From: an uncultured Chloroflexota bacterium
GTDB lineage: Bacteria; Chloroflexota; Anaerolineae; Caldilineales; Caldilineaceae
Length of the DNA stretch: 7,096 nucleotides
Assembly: GCA_903879975.1 (NCBI GenBank)
Contig: CAIRNL010000461.1
Coordinates: 1-7,096, forward strand
Reading direction: 5' to 3'
A program made the translations under genes and the position numbers. Shown here piece by piece: positions 1-7,096 of this stretch (positions are counted from its first letter, which is position 1; each line of letters starts with the position of its first letter). Below the pieces are notes generated by a model. It did not search any database, had not been told where the DNA came from, and saw only the letters and a list, made by a program, of their open reading frames with translations.

Positions 1-717
1 CCGCTGGATGTAGACGTTCAAGTTGGCGCTCACAGCACTGCCCAGGCTGGGCTGCACGCGATCACCCAGGTACAGAATCACACCGCTGCGACGTAGCGCC
101 TCACCGACTGTCTGCGCCGTCGTGTCGATGGTGTAGGTCAGGTCGTCTTCGTGCACAACGACCGGCACCGAGCGATAGACGCGAACCTGCAGCGGCTCGG
201 CGCGCGCCAGGTCCCAGGCAAAGCCTTGGTCATAGGTCGGCGCGCTCCGCTGCACCGTCACACTAGGCAGGGACTGGTCGGCGCCCCATACACTGCCGTT
301 GAGCAAAACTTCGTCGTAGGTATCCAACACTATACCGGCATCCGCCAGCAGCTGCCGTGGCGTGAGCCCCCAACTGGACGCCTGTATATCACGCCCATCG
401 GCCAGGATGCGCACCGGGCGCGCCCGCTCCACCGTTAGAGTCATATTGCGCTCGACGGCACTTTCCACACCCGGCAAGACACGATCGCGCAGCGCCGGCT
501 GAATGCCCAGGTCGAGCAGCAGATCGCGCACGGTCGCACGGTGGGTCAATACAGTTTCTTGCATGCCGTCAACCTGCACGTACACCGCACGCGCCGTCAA
601 CAGGAAGAGCGCCCACAGCCCAAGCGCCACGAGCAGCAGGACACCGGCGATGTAGAGTCTCGATTGCAACCCCATCTTTGCTGTGACAGCGGGGCGATCC
701 GTCAGGATAGAAGCCAT
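1..717 (-). CDS. Membrane-anchored DUF348-repeat protein (YabE/Rpf-like), C-terminus outside window
   Basis: Reading the minus strand from ATG at 717 gives 239 open codons up to the window edge. Residues 1-20 form a short cytoplasmic tail (R8, K14, R20), and residues 21-42 are one hydrophobic helix, so this is a signal anchor or uncleaved signal peptide. Three copies of the DUF348 (G5-linked ubiquitin-like) pattern follow. Copy 1 is at about 45-98, with the VDG turn and 'TVRDLLLDLGI'. Copy 2 is at about 100-158, with 'LADGRDI' and 'TPRQLLADAGI'. Copy 3 is at about 177-239, with 'TVGEALRRSGV' and 'YLGDRVQP'. In known families such repeats precede a G5 domain and often a 3D or lysozyme-like Rpf domain acting on peptidoglycan; that part would lie beyond position 1 and is not seen. 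There is no Shine-Dalgarno sequence; a -10 box ends six bases before the ATG, favouring this start. The gene is divergent from the glycosyltransferase. Family assignment is fairly sure; enzymatic role is unknown. Confidence 0.85.
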   Translation of the reverse strand, partial: MASILTDRPAVTAKMGLQSRLYIAGVLLLVALGLWALFLLTARAVYVQVDGMQETVLTHRATVRDLLLDLGIQPALRDRVLPGVESAVERNMTLTVERARPVRILADGRDIQASSWGLTPRQLLADAGIVLDTYDEVLLNGSVWGADQSLPSVTVQRSAPTYDQGFAWDLARAEPLQVRVYRSVPVVVHEDDLTYTIDTTAQTVGEALRRSGVILYLGDRVQPSLGSAVSANLNVYIQR

Positions 718-736
718 TGGGCTATTGTATCCAATG
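715..736. repeat. Short inverted repeat flanking the -10 box of the DUF348 gene
   Basis: CATTGG (715-720) and CCAATG (731-736) are perfect 6-base inverted copies separated by 10 bases. The spacer contains the TACAAT -10 box and the left arm covers the start codon. The position would suit an operator, but six-base arms can occur by chance. Confidence 0.3.
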
Positions 737-752
737 CAAAAGCGATTGCCAA
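717..752 (-). promoter_or_regulatory. Sigma70-type promoter of the DUF348 gene, predicted leaderless
   Basis: On the minus strand, TTGGCA (752-747; 5 of 6 match to TTGACA) is followed by a 17-base spacer and TACAAT (729-724; 5 of 6 match to TATAAT). Counting the last base of the -10 box as -7 puts +1 at 717, which is the A of the ATG. No purine-rich ribosome binding site lies in the six bases AGCCCA between box and start. The box match and spacing are direct observations; leaderless transcription is an inference. Confidence 0.6.
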
Positions 753-794
753 AGAGTGAATGGAAATGAAGATTAGCGGAACCTGAGTGCGGGA

Positions 795-813
795 TGGTAG
801 CATCTTGATGCTA
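795..813 (+). promoter_or_regulatory. Possible extended -10 promoter of the glycosyltransferase gene
   Basis: TGGTAGCAT at 795-803 fits an extended -10 element (TGn followed by a 4-of-6 match to TATAAT). It would place the transcript start at about 810, giving a leader of about three bases before ATG 813. No good -35 box is seen at 16-18 bases. It is the best candidate in the 95-bp divergent gap, but weak. Confidence 0.3.
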
Positions 814-3338
814 TGAATGGCGCAGTGCTGAACAAAAAAACGAAAGAAGCTGGAGCCGCGCGGCCGACACTCCTGCTTGCGTTGCTGGCCGGCTTTGCGC
901 TGCGCCTTTTGCACCTGGGCGCAGAGTCGCTGTGGTACGACGAGACAGTCAGCGTACACCTCGCCCGCCAGCCCATTCCCACTATGCTCGCACACACAGC
1001 GGGCGATATCCATCCGCCCGGCTACTATCTGCTCCTGCATCTCTGGCAACAGAGTACGGCACCCTCCCTGCTGCACGGGCTCGAGTTCCTCTATGCGTTC
1101 CCCAGTGTCATGGCGGCGATGGGGGTGCTCGCCTTGCTCTACACCATCGGCCGGCGCCTGTTCAACACAAGGAGTGCTCTCGTCGCCGTGACGCTGGCAG
1201 CGGTCAGTCCTTTCCAGATCTGGTACAGCCAGGAAGTCCGTATGTACACTGCCGGCGCCGCGTTGGGGCTGCTCTGCCTATGGGCGTTGTTGGCCTTTGC
1301 CGATGGGCCGCACAAGATACACTGGCTGGCGATCTACACGCTGGCTGCGGCGACCGGTCTCTACCTGCTCTACTACTTCGCTTTCTGGCTCATTGCCCTC
1401 AATCTGGCAGCATGGCTCCTGCTGTGGCCGCCAGCCCACCAACGATGGCGCCGAATCGGGACATGGCTCGCCGCACAGGGAACGGCACTCGTCCTCTTCG
1501 CACCGTGGATACCCATCGTGGTGCGACAGATCACGCACCCGCCGGTCCCTCCCTGGCGCGAGCCGTGGCCAAGCCCCGACGCGTTTTTGGCCAGCGCCGG
1601 CGAGGCATTGGCCGCCCTGCTCGTCGGCCAATCGCCGCCAGGCGCAGTCGGCTGGGTCTGGGCGATCCCGGTGCTGGCAATGTTGGCAGGCTTTGGCTGG
1701 TGGGCGTGGGACACACGCGGTCAAGGCCAGCGCGGCGTCGCAGTCGCAACCGTGCTGATTCTGGTTTTTGTGCCGATGGGGCTGCTCTTCGCCATCACTC
1801 TGGTCGCTACGCCCATTTACCACGTGCGCTACATCTTCCTCTATGCAGCCCCATTCCTGCTCGTGCCGGCGGCACTGCTTGTGGCGGTGTGGCGGCGCTG
1901 GCGGCTGCTTGGCAGCACAACGTTCTGCCTGCTGTTGGCGATCTCCGCCTGGTCACTCCACGCATTCTGGACAAACCCGCTCTACCGCCCCGACGACCAC
2001 CGCGGCGCAGTGGCAAGACTGGCCGCACAATGGCGGCCTGGCGATGTAATCCTGGCGAATGCTGGCTGGATCTACCCGGTGTTGACGACGTACTGGCCCG
2101 TCGAAGTGAACGGCGTCGACGGCAGCGTTCCGCCTCCCATTTCACTGCTGCTCCCTATCGATGACTACGCGCAAAAAGTGGAGATCGACAAAAATCTCCT
2201 CGATACGCCGACGATTGCCCGTAGCGGAAGCATCGACGGCGACACATCGCTCGGCTGGGGAGACCCGAACAGTGACTTCTTCGCAATCACAGCAGGTTCC
2301 AGCAGCACAGCACTCGATGCCATTGCCAACAACGCCGGACGCCTTTGGCATTACCGGCTCTACGACACGGTCAGCGATCCCGACGGCGTAATCCGTGCAT
2401 GGCTCGCCGGCAACGCCACGCTGCTGACCGAGTCCGCCGTCCCAGGCCGCGACTTCGGATTAGTTCAGTTATACGACTTCCACACCGCAGGTCGTACTCC
2501 GCCACCGCTTTCGGCAGAGGCAGTATGCTTTGCCGACACGATCTGCTTAAATGACTACGCGCAAAAAGCCAGCGCAACCGCCGGCGCCCCTCTGTACCTG
2601 GCCAGCCACTGGCGCCCCCTGCAGGCCCTGCCCGATCTCACGCTCAGTTTGCGCCTCTATGACGATAAGGGGCTACTTGCAGCACAGGCCGACGCCCCCT
2701 TCCTGCCCCCTGCAGGCACCTGGACGGTGCACGAGCGCCGCCCACAGCCCCTGGCCCTGCCCCTGCCCGTGACCCTGAAGCCAGGCACCTATCGCACCGA
2801 ACTGGTCGTCTATCGGTCGGACAACGGGGCACCCCTGCTGCCAGACACACCGCAAGCAGCCGGCATTGGCGGGCGCTGGCCGCTTGGCCCCGTAGAAATC
2901 CAGCCAACGACGCATGCACCGGAACTGCCTACCCCCATGGCGACGTTTGATTACCTTCAACTGATTGATGTACGCCTAGATCGCACACAGGCCACTCCAG
3001 GCGATAGCGTGCAGATGATTGCCGACTGGCAAGCGCGGCCCAGTGCATACCAAGATACTTATCGCGTACACGTGGCCCTGCGGACGGCAGACGGCAGTGT
3101 GGCACAGACATGGGCGTTCACCCTGGGTGGCAACGAGTACCCAAGCGGTGTATGGCCGGCAGAGCGTCCCGTGCGCGACGTCTATCTGCTGCCGCTGGCG
3201 GCGACGCTCGCCCCCGGCCCCTATGGGCTGACGGTTGCCGTAAAGCGCGCCAGCGACGACGCACCCATCGCAGCGCAACAGGGATGGCGTACAGTGGAAA
3301 CCGTTACGGTTGGTAGCATCCAGGTTACAGGGCAATAG
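813..3338 (+). CDS. GT39/ArnT-like membrane glycosyltransferase with large beta-rich C-terminal region
   Basis: An 841-residue GT-C glycosyltransferase of the GT39 / PMT_2 type. Such enzymes move a sugar from a polyprenyl-phosphate carrier to an acceptor on the outer face of the membrane; donor and acceptor cannot be read from the sequence. The first helix (about 19-35) is followed by the loop motif 'LWYDETVS', with D43-E44 as the expected acidic catalytic pair. Next come H67-P68-P69 ('GDIHPPGYY') and S139-Q140-E141-x-R143-x-Y145, both typical of the family, then further helices to about 388, including 'YHVRYIFLY' at 336-344. The last 450 residues are soluble. They include two similar beta-sandwich-like units at about 586-705 and 717-841, sharing a 'L.PG.Y.L.V' strand pattern. 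C572 and C578 could form a disulfide. The start was chosen because ATG 813 gives a short charged tail before helix 1; there is no Shine-Dalgarno sequence. Most GT39 enzymes are about 450-600 residues, so this is a long form. Confidence 0.88.
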   Translation: MNGAVLNKKTKEAGAARPTLLLALLAGFALRLLHLGAESLWYDETVSVHLARQPIPTMLAHTAGDIHPPGYYLLLHLWQQSTAPSLLHGLEFLYAFPSVMAAMGVLALLYTIGRRLFNTRSALVAVTLAAVSPFQIWYSQEVRMYTAGAALGLLCLWALLAFADGPHKIHWLAIYTLAAATGLYLLYYFAFWLIALNLAAWLLLWPPAHQRWRRIGTWLAAQGTALVLFAPWIPIVVRQITHPPVPPWREPWPSPDAFLASAGEALAALLVGQSPPGAVGWVWAIPVLAMLAGFGWWAWDTRGQGQRGVAVATVLILVFVPMGLLFAITLVATPIYHVRYIFLYAAPFLLVPAALLVAVWRRWRLLGSTTFCLLLAISAWSLHAFWTNPLYRPDDHRGAVARLAAQWRPGDVILANAGWIYPVLTTYWPVEVNGVDGSVPPPISLLLPIDDYAQKVEIDKNLLDTPTIARSGSIDGDTSLGWGDPNSDFFAITAGSSSTALDAIANNAGRLWHYRLYDTVSDPDGVIRAWLAGNATLLTESAVPGRDFGLVQLYDFHTAGRTPPPLSAEAVCFADTICLNDYAQKASATAGAPLYLASHWRPLQALPDLTLSLRLYDDKGLLAAQADAPFLPPAGTWTVHERRPQPLALPLPVTLKPGTYRTELVVYRSDNGAPLLPDTPQAAGIGGRWPLGPVEIQPTTHAPELPTPMATFDYLQLIDVRLDRTQATPGDSVQMIADWQARPSAYQDTYRVHVALRTADGSVAQTWAFTLGGNEYPSGVWPAERPVRDVYLLPLAATLAPGPYGLTVAVKRASDDAPIAAQQGWRTVETVTVGSIQVTGQ
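2161..2178 (+). repeat. 18-bp direct repeat, copy 1
   Basis: atgactacgcgcaaaaag occurs here and again exactly 390 bp (130 codons) downstream, in the same reading frame inside the glycosyltransferase gene. This copy encodes residues D451-K455 (DYAQK). Flanking bases differ on both sides, so the identity is limited to the 18 bp. Confidence 0.9.
2551..2568 (+). repeat. 18-bp direct repeat, copy 2
   Basis: Second perfect copy of atgactacgcgcaaaaag, encoding D581-K585 just before the first beta-sandwich-like unit of the glycosyltransferase. The residues after the two copies are not similar (VEIDK versus ASATA), so it does not simply mark a duplicated domain. Confidence 0.9.
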
Positions 3339-3365
3339 CCCCTGGCAGGGAAGAAGCTTGCTGAC

Positions 3366-3400
3366 TGCTCGATCTGCAATTTAGGCCGGTGCGTCGAGCA
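3366..3400. repeat. Inverted repeat upstream of the surface protein gene
   Basis: TGCTCGA (3366-3372) and TCGAGCA (3394-3400) are perfect 7-base inverted copies separated by 21 bases. The right arm ends three bases before the -10 box at 3404 and the pair spans the -35 region. It may be a repressor or activator site. As an RNA hairpin after the glycosyltransferase gene it has a long loop and no T-run, so a terminator is less likely. Confidence 0.4.
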
Positions 3401-3415
3401 AGGTATACTGACGGA

Positions 3416-3416
<1 letters not shown>
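3380..3416 (+). promoter_or_regulatory. Promoter of the surface protein gene, predicted leaderless
   Basis: TATACT at 3404-3409 is a 5-of-6 match to TATAAT. The six bases GACGGA separate it from ATG 3416, the same spacing as for the DUF348 gene on the other strand, so +1 falls on the A of the start codon. The best -35 candidate, tttagg at 3380-3385 with an 18-base spacer, is poor (3 of 6), so expression may need an activator. Confidence 0.5.
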
Positions 3417-4440
<1,024 letters not shown>

Positions 4441-4444
<4 letters not shown>

Positions 4445-5244
4445 CTGTTCGCCTCTGCTGGAGCGCCGTCCACCTCGCCCACCGGCACCAGTTCGATCTC
4501 GCCGAAGGTGCCGTCCTGAATGACTTCAATCTCGCGTAGTTTGACGAGTTCGAGCACGGCCAGAAAAGTCACGATGACTTCGATGCGCGTTGCACTGCGG
4601 CTGAGCAGCGCCTCAAAGCTGACTCCACGCCGCGCGCCGTTGGCCGCCCCCAGCGCCGTATGCAGATAGGAGCGCACATTCTCCAGTTGCTCGGCGACCG
4701 TGATCGTGTAGGTCTTCACCCGCGGCATGGGTGGGTCGTCTGGCAGGCGCTGAAGCACTTTGCGCAGCGCACGCTGCAACTTTTCGAGGTCGACACTGCT
4801 CAAGTCCAATCGTTTCACGACATCGGGGGACGGTACCGCACGCACGTAGACGCGCATTCCCGCATCCTCGCGCAGCCGGAGCGCCGCAGCCGCTTCTTTG
4901 AAACGGCGATACTCGAGCAATTGGCGCACTAGCGCGTCGCCGCTCGCCTCCTCCTCATCTTCGACAGGCGGGCGCGGCTTTGGCAGCAGATGATAGGACT
5001 TGATGTAGAGCAGCCGCGAGGCAATGACCAGGAACTCGGCCAACGCACCAGCCGTAATCTCCTCAAGCTGGTTGAGCGTCTGTAAATACTGGTCGGTAAC
5101 GGACATGAGACTGACAACGCTGATGTCCATCTCCTGCGCCTCGATCATGCGCAGCAGCAAGTCGAGCGGCCCCTCATAGACGGGCAGCGTCACGGCATAT
5201 GCGGCGCCCAGCGTTTGATTGCGGTTCAAGATTGGTGTCGCCAC
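4441..5244 (-). CDS. scpA: Segregation and condensation protein A (kleisin ScpA)
   Basis: A 267-residue kleisin that bridges the SMC heads and binds ScpB in the bacterial condensin, acting on the nucleoid in chromosome compaction and segregation. The N-terminal helical domain carries the family signature 'VYEGPLDLLLRMIEAQEMDI' at 22-41. Then come 'ITAGALAEFLVIASRLLYIK', an acidic stretch (EDEEE), and 'LLEYRRFKEAA', all usual for ScpA. The C-terminal winged helix is at about 190-255, including 'SRSATRIEVIVTFLAVLELV' and the 'GEIEL' strand. Length is normal (about 250 residues). Start GTG 5244 is chosen because GAGG, overlapping the upstream stop codon, sits five bases before it. GTG 5250 is possible but lies on that site. 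The upstream in-frame extension to 5367 overlaps the amidase gene by 116 bp and has no ScpA similarity. Translation is probably coupled to the amidase gene. scpB, often the next gene, is not present downstream. Confidence 0.95.
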
Positions 5245-5247
5245 GAG

Positions 5248-5253
5248 CACCTC
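5248..5253 (-). promoter_or_regulatory. Ribosome binding site that decides the scpA start
   Basis: GAGGTG on the minus strand is complementary to the 16S 3' end and overlaps the TGA stop (5254-5252) of the amidase gene. Its GAGG core is five bases from GTG 5244. It is the only clear Shine-Dalgarno sequence before a gene in this window; the three genes with visible upstream gaps have none. Confidence 0.65.
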
Positions 5254-7096
5254 AAAAATCGACTTCGTAGTCGCGGAAACGGCGGCCAACCCGCACCATT
5301 TCGGCCAGCAGGCGGCCCGTCTCCCCGTCCGTACGGCCGGCAATGCGCTCCACCTTGCAGCCGGCATCGGCTAACAGGTTGGCGCTGACGGCACTGATGC
5401 CCGCTTCGCTGCCGACAATGGTGACGTACTCCGCACCGCGCGCTTCCTCCACACTGAAGCCGACCGTGGGACGGAAGCGCGCCATGAAGCTCAGCGCGTC
5501 GACGAAGAGTTCGCCCGCTGCGCCGTCGCCCGGTGGAAAGAGCATATAGTGGCGCATGGTCTTGAGTCCTGCACCCTGCTGAATCTGTCCAATGCGCTCG
5601 AACAGTAGATCACGCCAGCGGTTGCCCTGTGTCCACTCGCCCCCTGGACAGACAGTCATGTTGTCGGGAAACTCGCGATGCCCCCAGACGCGCGCCAGCG
5701 GAATCTTCAGCTCCTGCATCAGCCAGGCCACCAGATGCGCACCGGAACGCAGTTGCGTAGAGGTGGGAATTTTGCCGTTCATGAAGCTGCCGGCAAAGAC
5801 GATGCCTGCTGAATACCCATAGTGGCGCACCAGATGGTAAGAGGCGGTTTCAAGCTGGTTGGTCTGATCGATGATACCATCCTCGTGCACGAAAAAGTGA
5901 TAGCCGATGCCCGGCCACGCCTCTTTGCCGCGCGACGGGTCAGCAGCAATGTGCAATTCAGCAATGCGTGCCGGGCCAACACGCGGCGGCGCTGCGGTGT
6001 GATGAATGGCGATGTGCGTAATCTGGCTGAGCGAACGCCGTTCATAGCGCAGCTTCACATGGCGCGGCAACTGGTCGACAAGATTGCGCAGTGGCGGCGG
6101 CGGTACAACATACGATCCCGACACAGCTGCTCTGGCCTCGGCTTCCTTGCGCATACGCTGCAACTCGCCGTTGAGTTCGAAGCGAGCCTCCTCGGCTCTG
6201 GCCAGCGCAGCCTCCTGATCCATCAGGCTCTGCTCCAGACGGACGATCTGATCGCGCAGCGGCGCCTCGATCGCTGTGACATCGCTCCCCCCACTTGCGC
6301 GACGCGCAGCCATAAGCAGCGCCCGCTTCCAGGCACGGCCAACCTCCCACTCGCGGCCCGGCGACGGCGTGGCAACAAACTCATTCACGCCCTTGACCGC
6401 ATCCAACGTCAGCCCAGGGTAGCGCAGCATCAGCCAGGTCATGAGACGGCCGGCAGCCGCCAGCTGGTCGGGCGTGGGCGCGCCGCCGTTGCGAAAATCA
6501 CCGGCAAAAGCGATGCTGATTGCCTCGCGGACATACGGTTCCGGTGTATCGGGCACAGCATCGAGTGGCTGGGTCTGGCGGATCACACCGCGGCTGTCGA
6601 TGACGAAATCATAGAGCAGCCCCGGCCACTCACGGCGGTGCACAATGGCTAGCTCCTCCAGCGCAGTATCGGCGGGCGCGCCTGTGTCGTGGATCACGAT
6701 GTAGCGCACTGCTTCGTCGCTGCGCGGCCGGTAGCGCTGCGCGTCACGCGGCAGCCGATCATAGACGGCCAGCATGCGCAGCCCCCCTGCATCGCCTTCA
6801 CCGGTGGCCGGCTGCTCCTCGAGCTGGCGCTGCGCCTCAGTCAAGTCCGCTTGCACGCGGACAAGTGTCCGCTCCATCTCGGCCTCATGCCGGGTCAGAG
6901 CCTCCACCTGCTGCACCAGTGCCTGGTTATGCGTGCGCACTTCCACCAGGAGACGGTCCACCTCCGCATTGCGCTCGCTGTCGCCGGCACCGGCGCTGAG
7001 GGCAGCAAGATGCAGCCGCACCTGGCGCGCCAGGATATCCTTCCACCGCGGCCCCTTGTAAAAGGTCTCACCAGGGCTCTCGCTCGAAATCAACTC
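5252..7096 (-). CDS. Multi-domain N-acetylmuramoyl-L-alanine amidase (Amidase_2/PGRP) with coiled coils, N-terminus outside window
   Basis: The frame is open to the right edge, so the gene begins outside; a TTG at 7093 is not a credible start. Numbering that TTG as residue 1, 613 residues are visible. Residues 1-20 are the tail of an amidase domain ('SPGETFYKGPRWKDIL'). About 38-95 is a charged heptad-like coiled coil. About 128-262 is a second amidase-like domain with H135 and Y161, but V236 and S244 where zinc His and Cys are expected. About 275-322 is another coiled coil. About 355-500 is a third amidase domain with zinc ligands H364, H472 ('GHREF') and C482 ('TVCPGG'), plus Y398 and T480, the usual catalytic set. 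The last 100 residues (about 513-613) form an unrecognised domain. Active family members hydrolyse the bond between MurNAc and L-Ala in peptidoglycan. Whether this protein is exported cannot be judged without its N-terminus. scpA follows after 7 bp. Confidence 0.88.
   Translation of the reverse strand, partial: ELISSESPGETFYKGPRWKDILARQVRLHLAALSAGAGDSERNAEVDRLLVEVRTHNQALVQQVEALTRHEAEMERTLVRVQADLTEAQRQLEEQPATGEGDAGGLRMLAVYDRLPRDAQRYRPRSDEAVRYIVIHDTGAPADTALEELAIVHRREWPGLLYDFVIDSRGVIRQTQPLDAVPDTPEPYVREAISIAFAGDFRNGGAPTPDQLAAAGRLMTWLMLRYPGLTLDAVKGVNEFVATPSPGREWEVGRAWKRALLMAARRASGGSDVTAIEAPLRDQIVRLEQSLMDQEAALARAEEARFELNGELQRMRKEAEARAAVSGSYVVPPPPLRNLVDQLPRHVKLRYERRSLSQITHIAIHHTAAPPRVGPARIAELHIAADPSRGKEAWPGIGYHFFVHEDGIIDQTNQLETASYHLVRHYGYSAGIVFAGSFMNGKIPTSTQLRSGAHLVAWLMQELKIPLARVWGHREFPDNMTVCPGGEWTQGNRWRDLLFERIGQIQQGAGLKTMRHYMLFPPGDGAAGELFVDALSFMARFRPTVGFSVEEARGAEYVTIVGSEAGISAVSANLLADAGCKVERIAGRTDGETGRLLAEMVRVGRRFRDYEVDF

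Noticed and set aside
932..2164. 410-codon open frame in another plus frame inside the glycosyltransferase gene
   Set aside because: Arg/Pro/Ala-rich shadow translation; the overlapping frame has conserved GT39 motifs across the whole stretch.
3328..3350. Small hairpins at the glycosyltransferase stop (CAGGG/CCCTG)
   Set aside because: Stem of five pairs, overlaps the stop codon and has no T-run, so it does not qualify as an intrinsic terminator.
3389..3415. GTG 3389 as start of the surface protein
   Set aside because: It lies upstream of the TATACT -10 box and would add charged residues before the signal sequence; ATG 3416 fits promoter and signal peptide better.
5245..5367. In-frame 5' extension of scpA to an ATG at 5367
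   Set aside because: It overlaps the amidase coding region by 116 bp, shows no ScpA similarity, and a good Shine-Dalgarno sequence points to GTG 5244.
5822..6652. 276-codon open frame on the plus strand opposite the amidase gene
   Set aside because: It is a shadow of the amidase frame in high-GC DNA; the opposite strand has recognisable domains and this one has none.
7091..7093. TTG as the start codon of the amidase gene
   Set aside because: The frame continues upstream to the window edge and the first visible residues are the end of an amidase domain, so the true start is outside.

Overview
The window (about 60-65% GC by eye, gene-dense, both strands used) looks like a piece of chromosome from a Chloroflexota bacterium, probably of the Anaerolineae/Caldilineae type. 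The reasons are a Pro/Thr linker of the 'TPTAT' kind on a surface protein, a GT39 membrane glycosyltransferase with a very large beta-rich C-terminal part, and start codons without Shine-Dalgarno sequences that sit directly downstream of -10 elements. The phylum assignment is an inference from style, not from a marker-gene comparison.

Layout. (1) 1-717, minus: the N-terminal 239 residues of a membrane-anchored protein with three DUF348 (G5-linked ubiquitin-like) repeats, as found in YabE and resuscitation-promoting factors; it runs off the left edge. (2) 718-812: a 95-bp divergent promoter region. (3) 813-3338, plus: an 841-residue GT39/ArnT-like polyprenyl-phosphate-sugar glycosyltransferase with two beta-sandwich-like domains at its C terminus. 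(4) 3339-3415: a short gap holding an inverted repeat and a TATACT -10 box. (5) 3416-4444, plus: a secreted, C-terminally membrane-anchored surface protein with a Pro/Thr stalk. (6) 4441-5244, minus: scpA, the kleisin of the SMC condensin, whose stop codon overlaps the stop of the surface protein gene. (7) 5252-7096, minus: a large protein with repeated Amidase_2/PGRP domains separated by coiled coils; it runs off the right edge and is followed after 7 bp by scpA.

The window therefore mixes cell-envelope functions (a DUF348 wall-associated protein, an envelope glycosyltransferase, a stalked surface protein, a peptidoglycan-amidase-type protein) with one chromosome-segregation gene. The most unusual item is the amidase protein. 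It carries at least three copies of the same fold. Only the last copy has the complete zinc and catalytic set; the middle copy has lost two of three zinc ligands and the first visible (partial) copy has lost the zinc cysteine. This suggests a multi-site peptidoglycan-binding protein with one enzymatic head, translated just ahead of ScpA. No tRNA, rRNA, CRISPR array, insertion sequence or convincing intrinsic terminator was seen. No gene-free stretch exceeds 100 bp.
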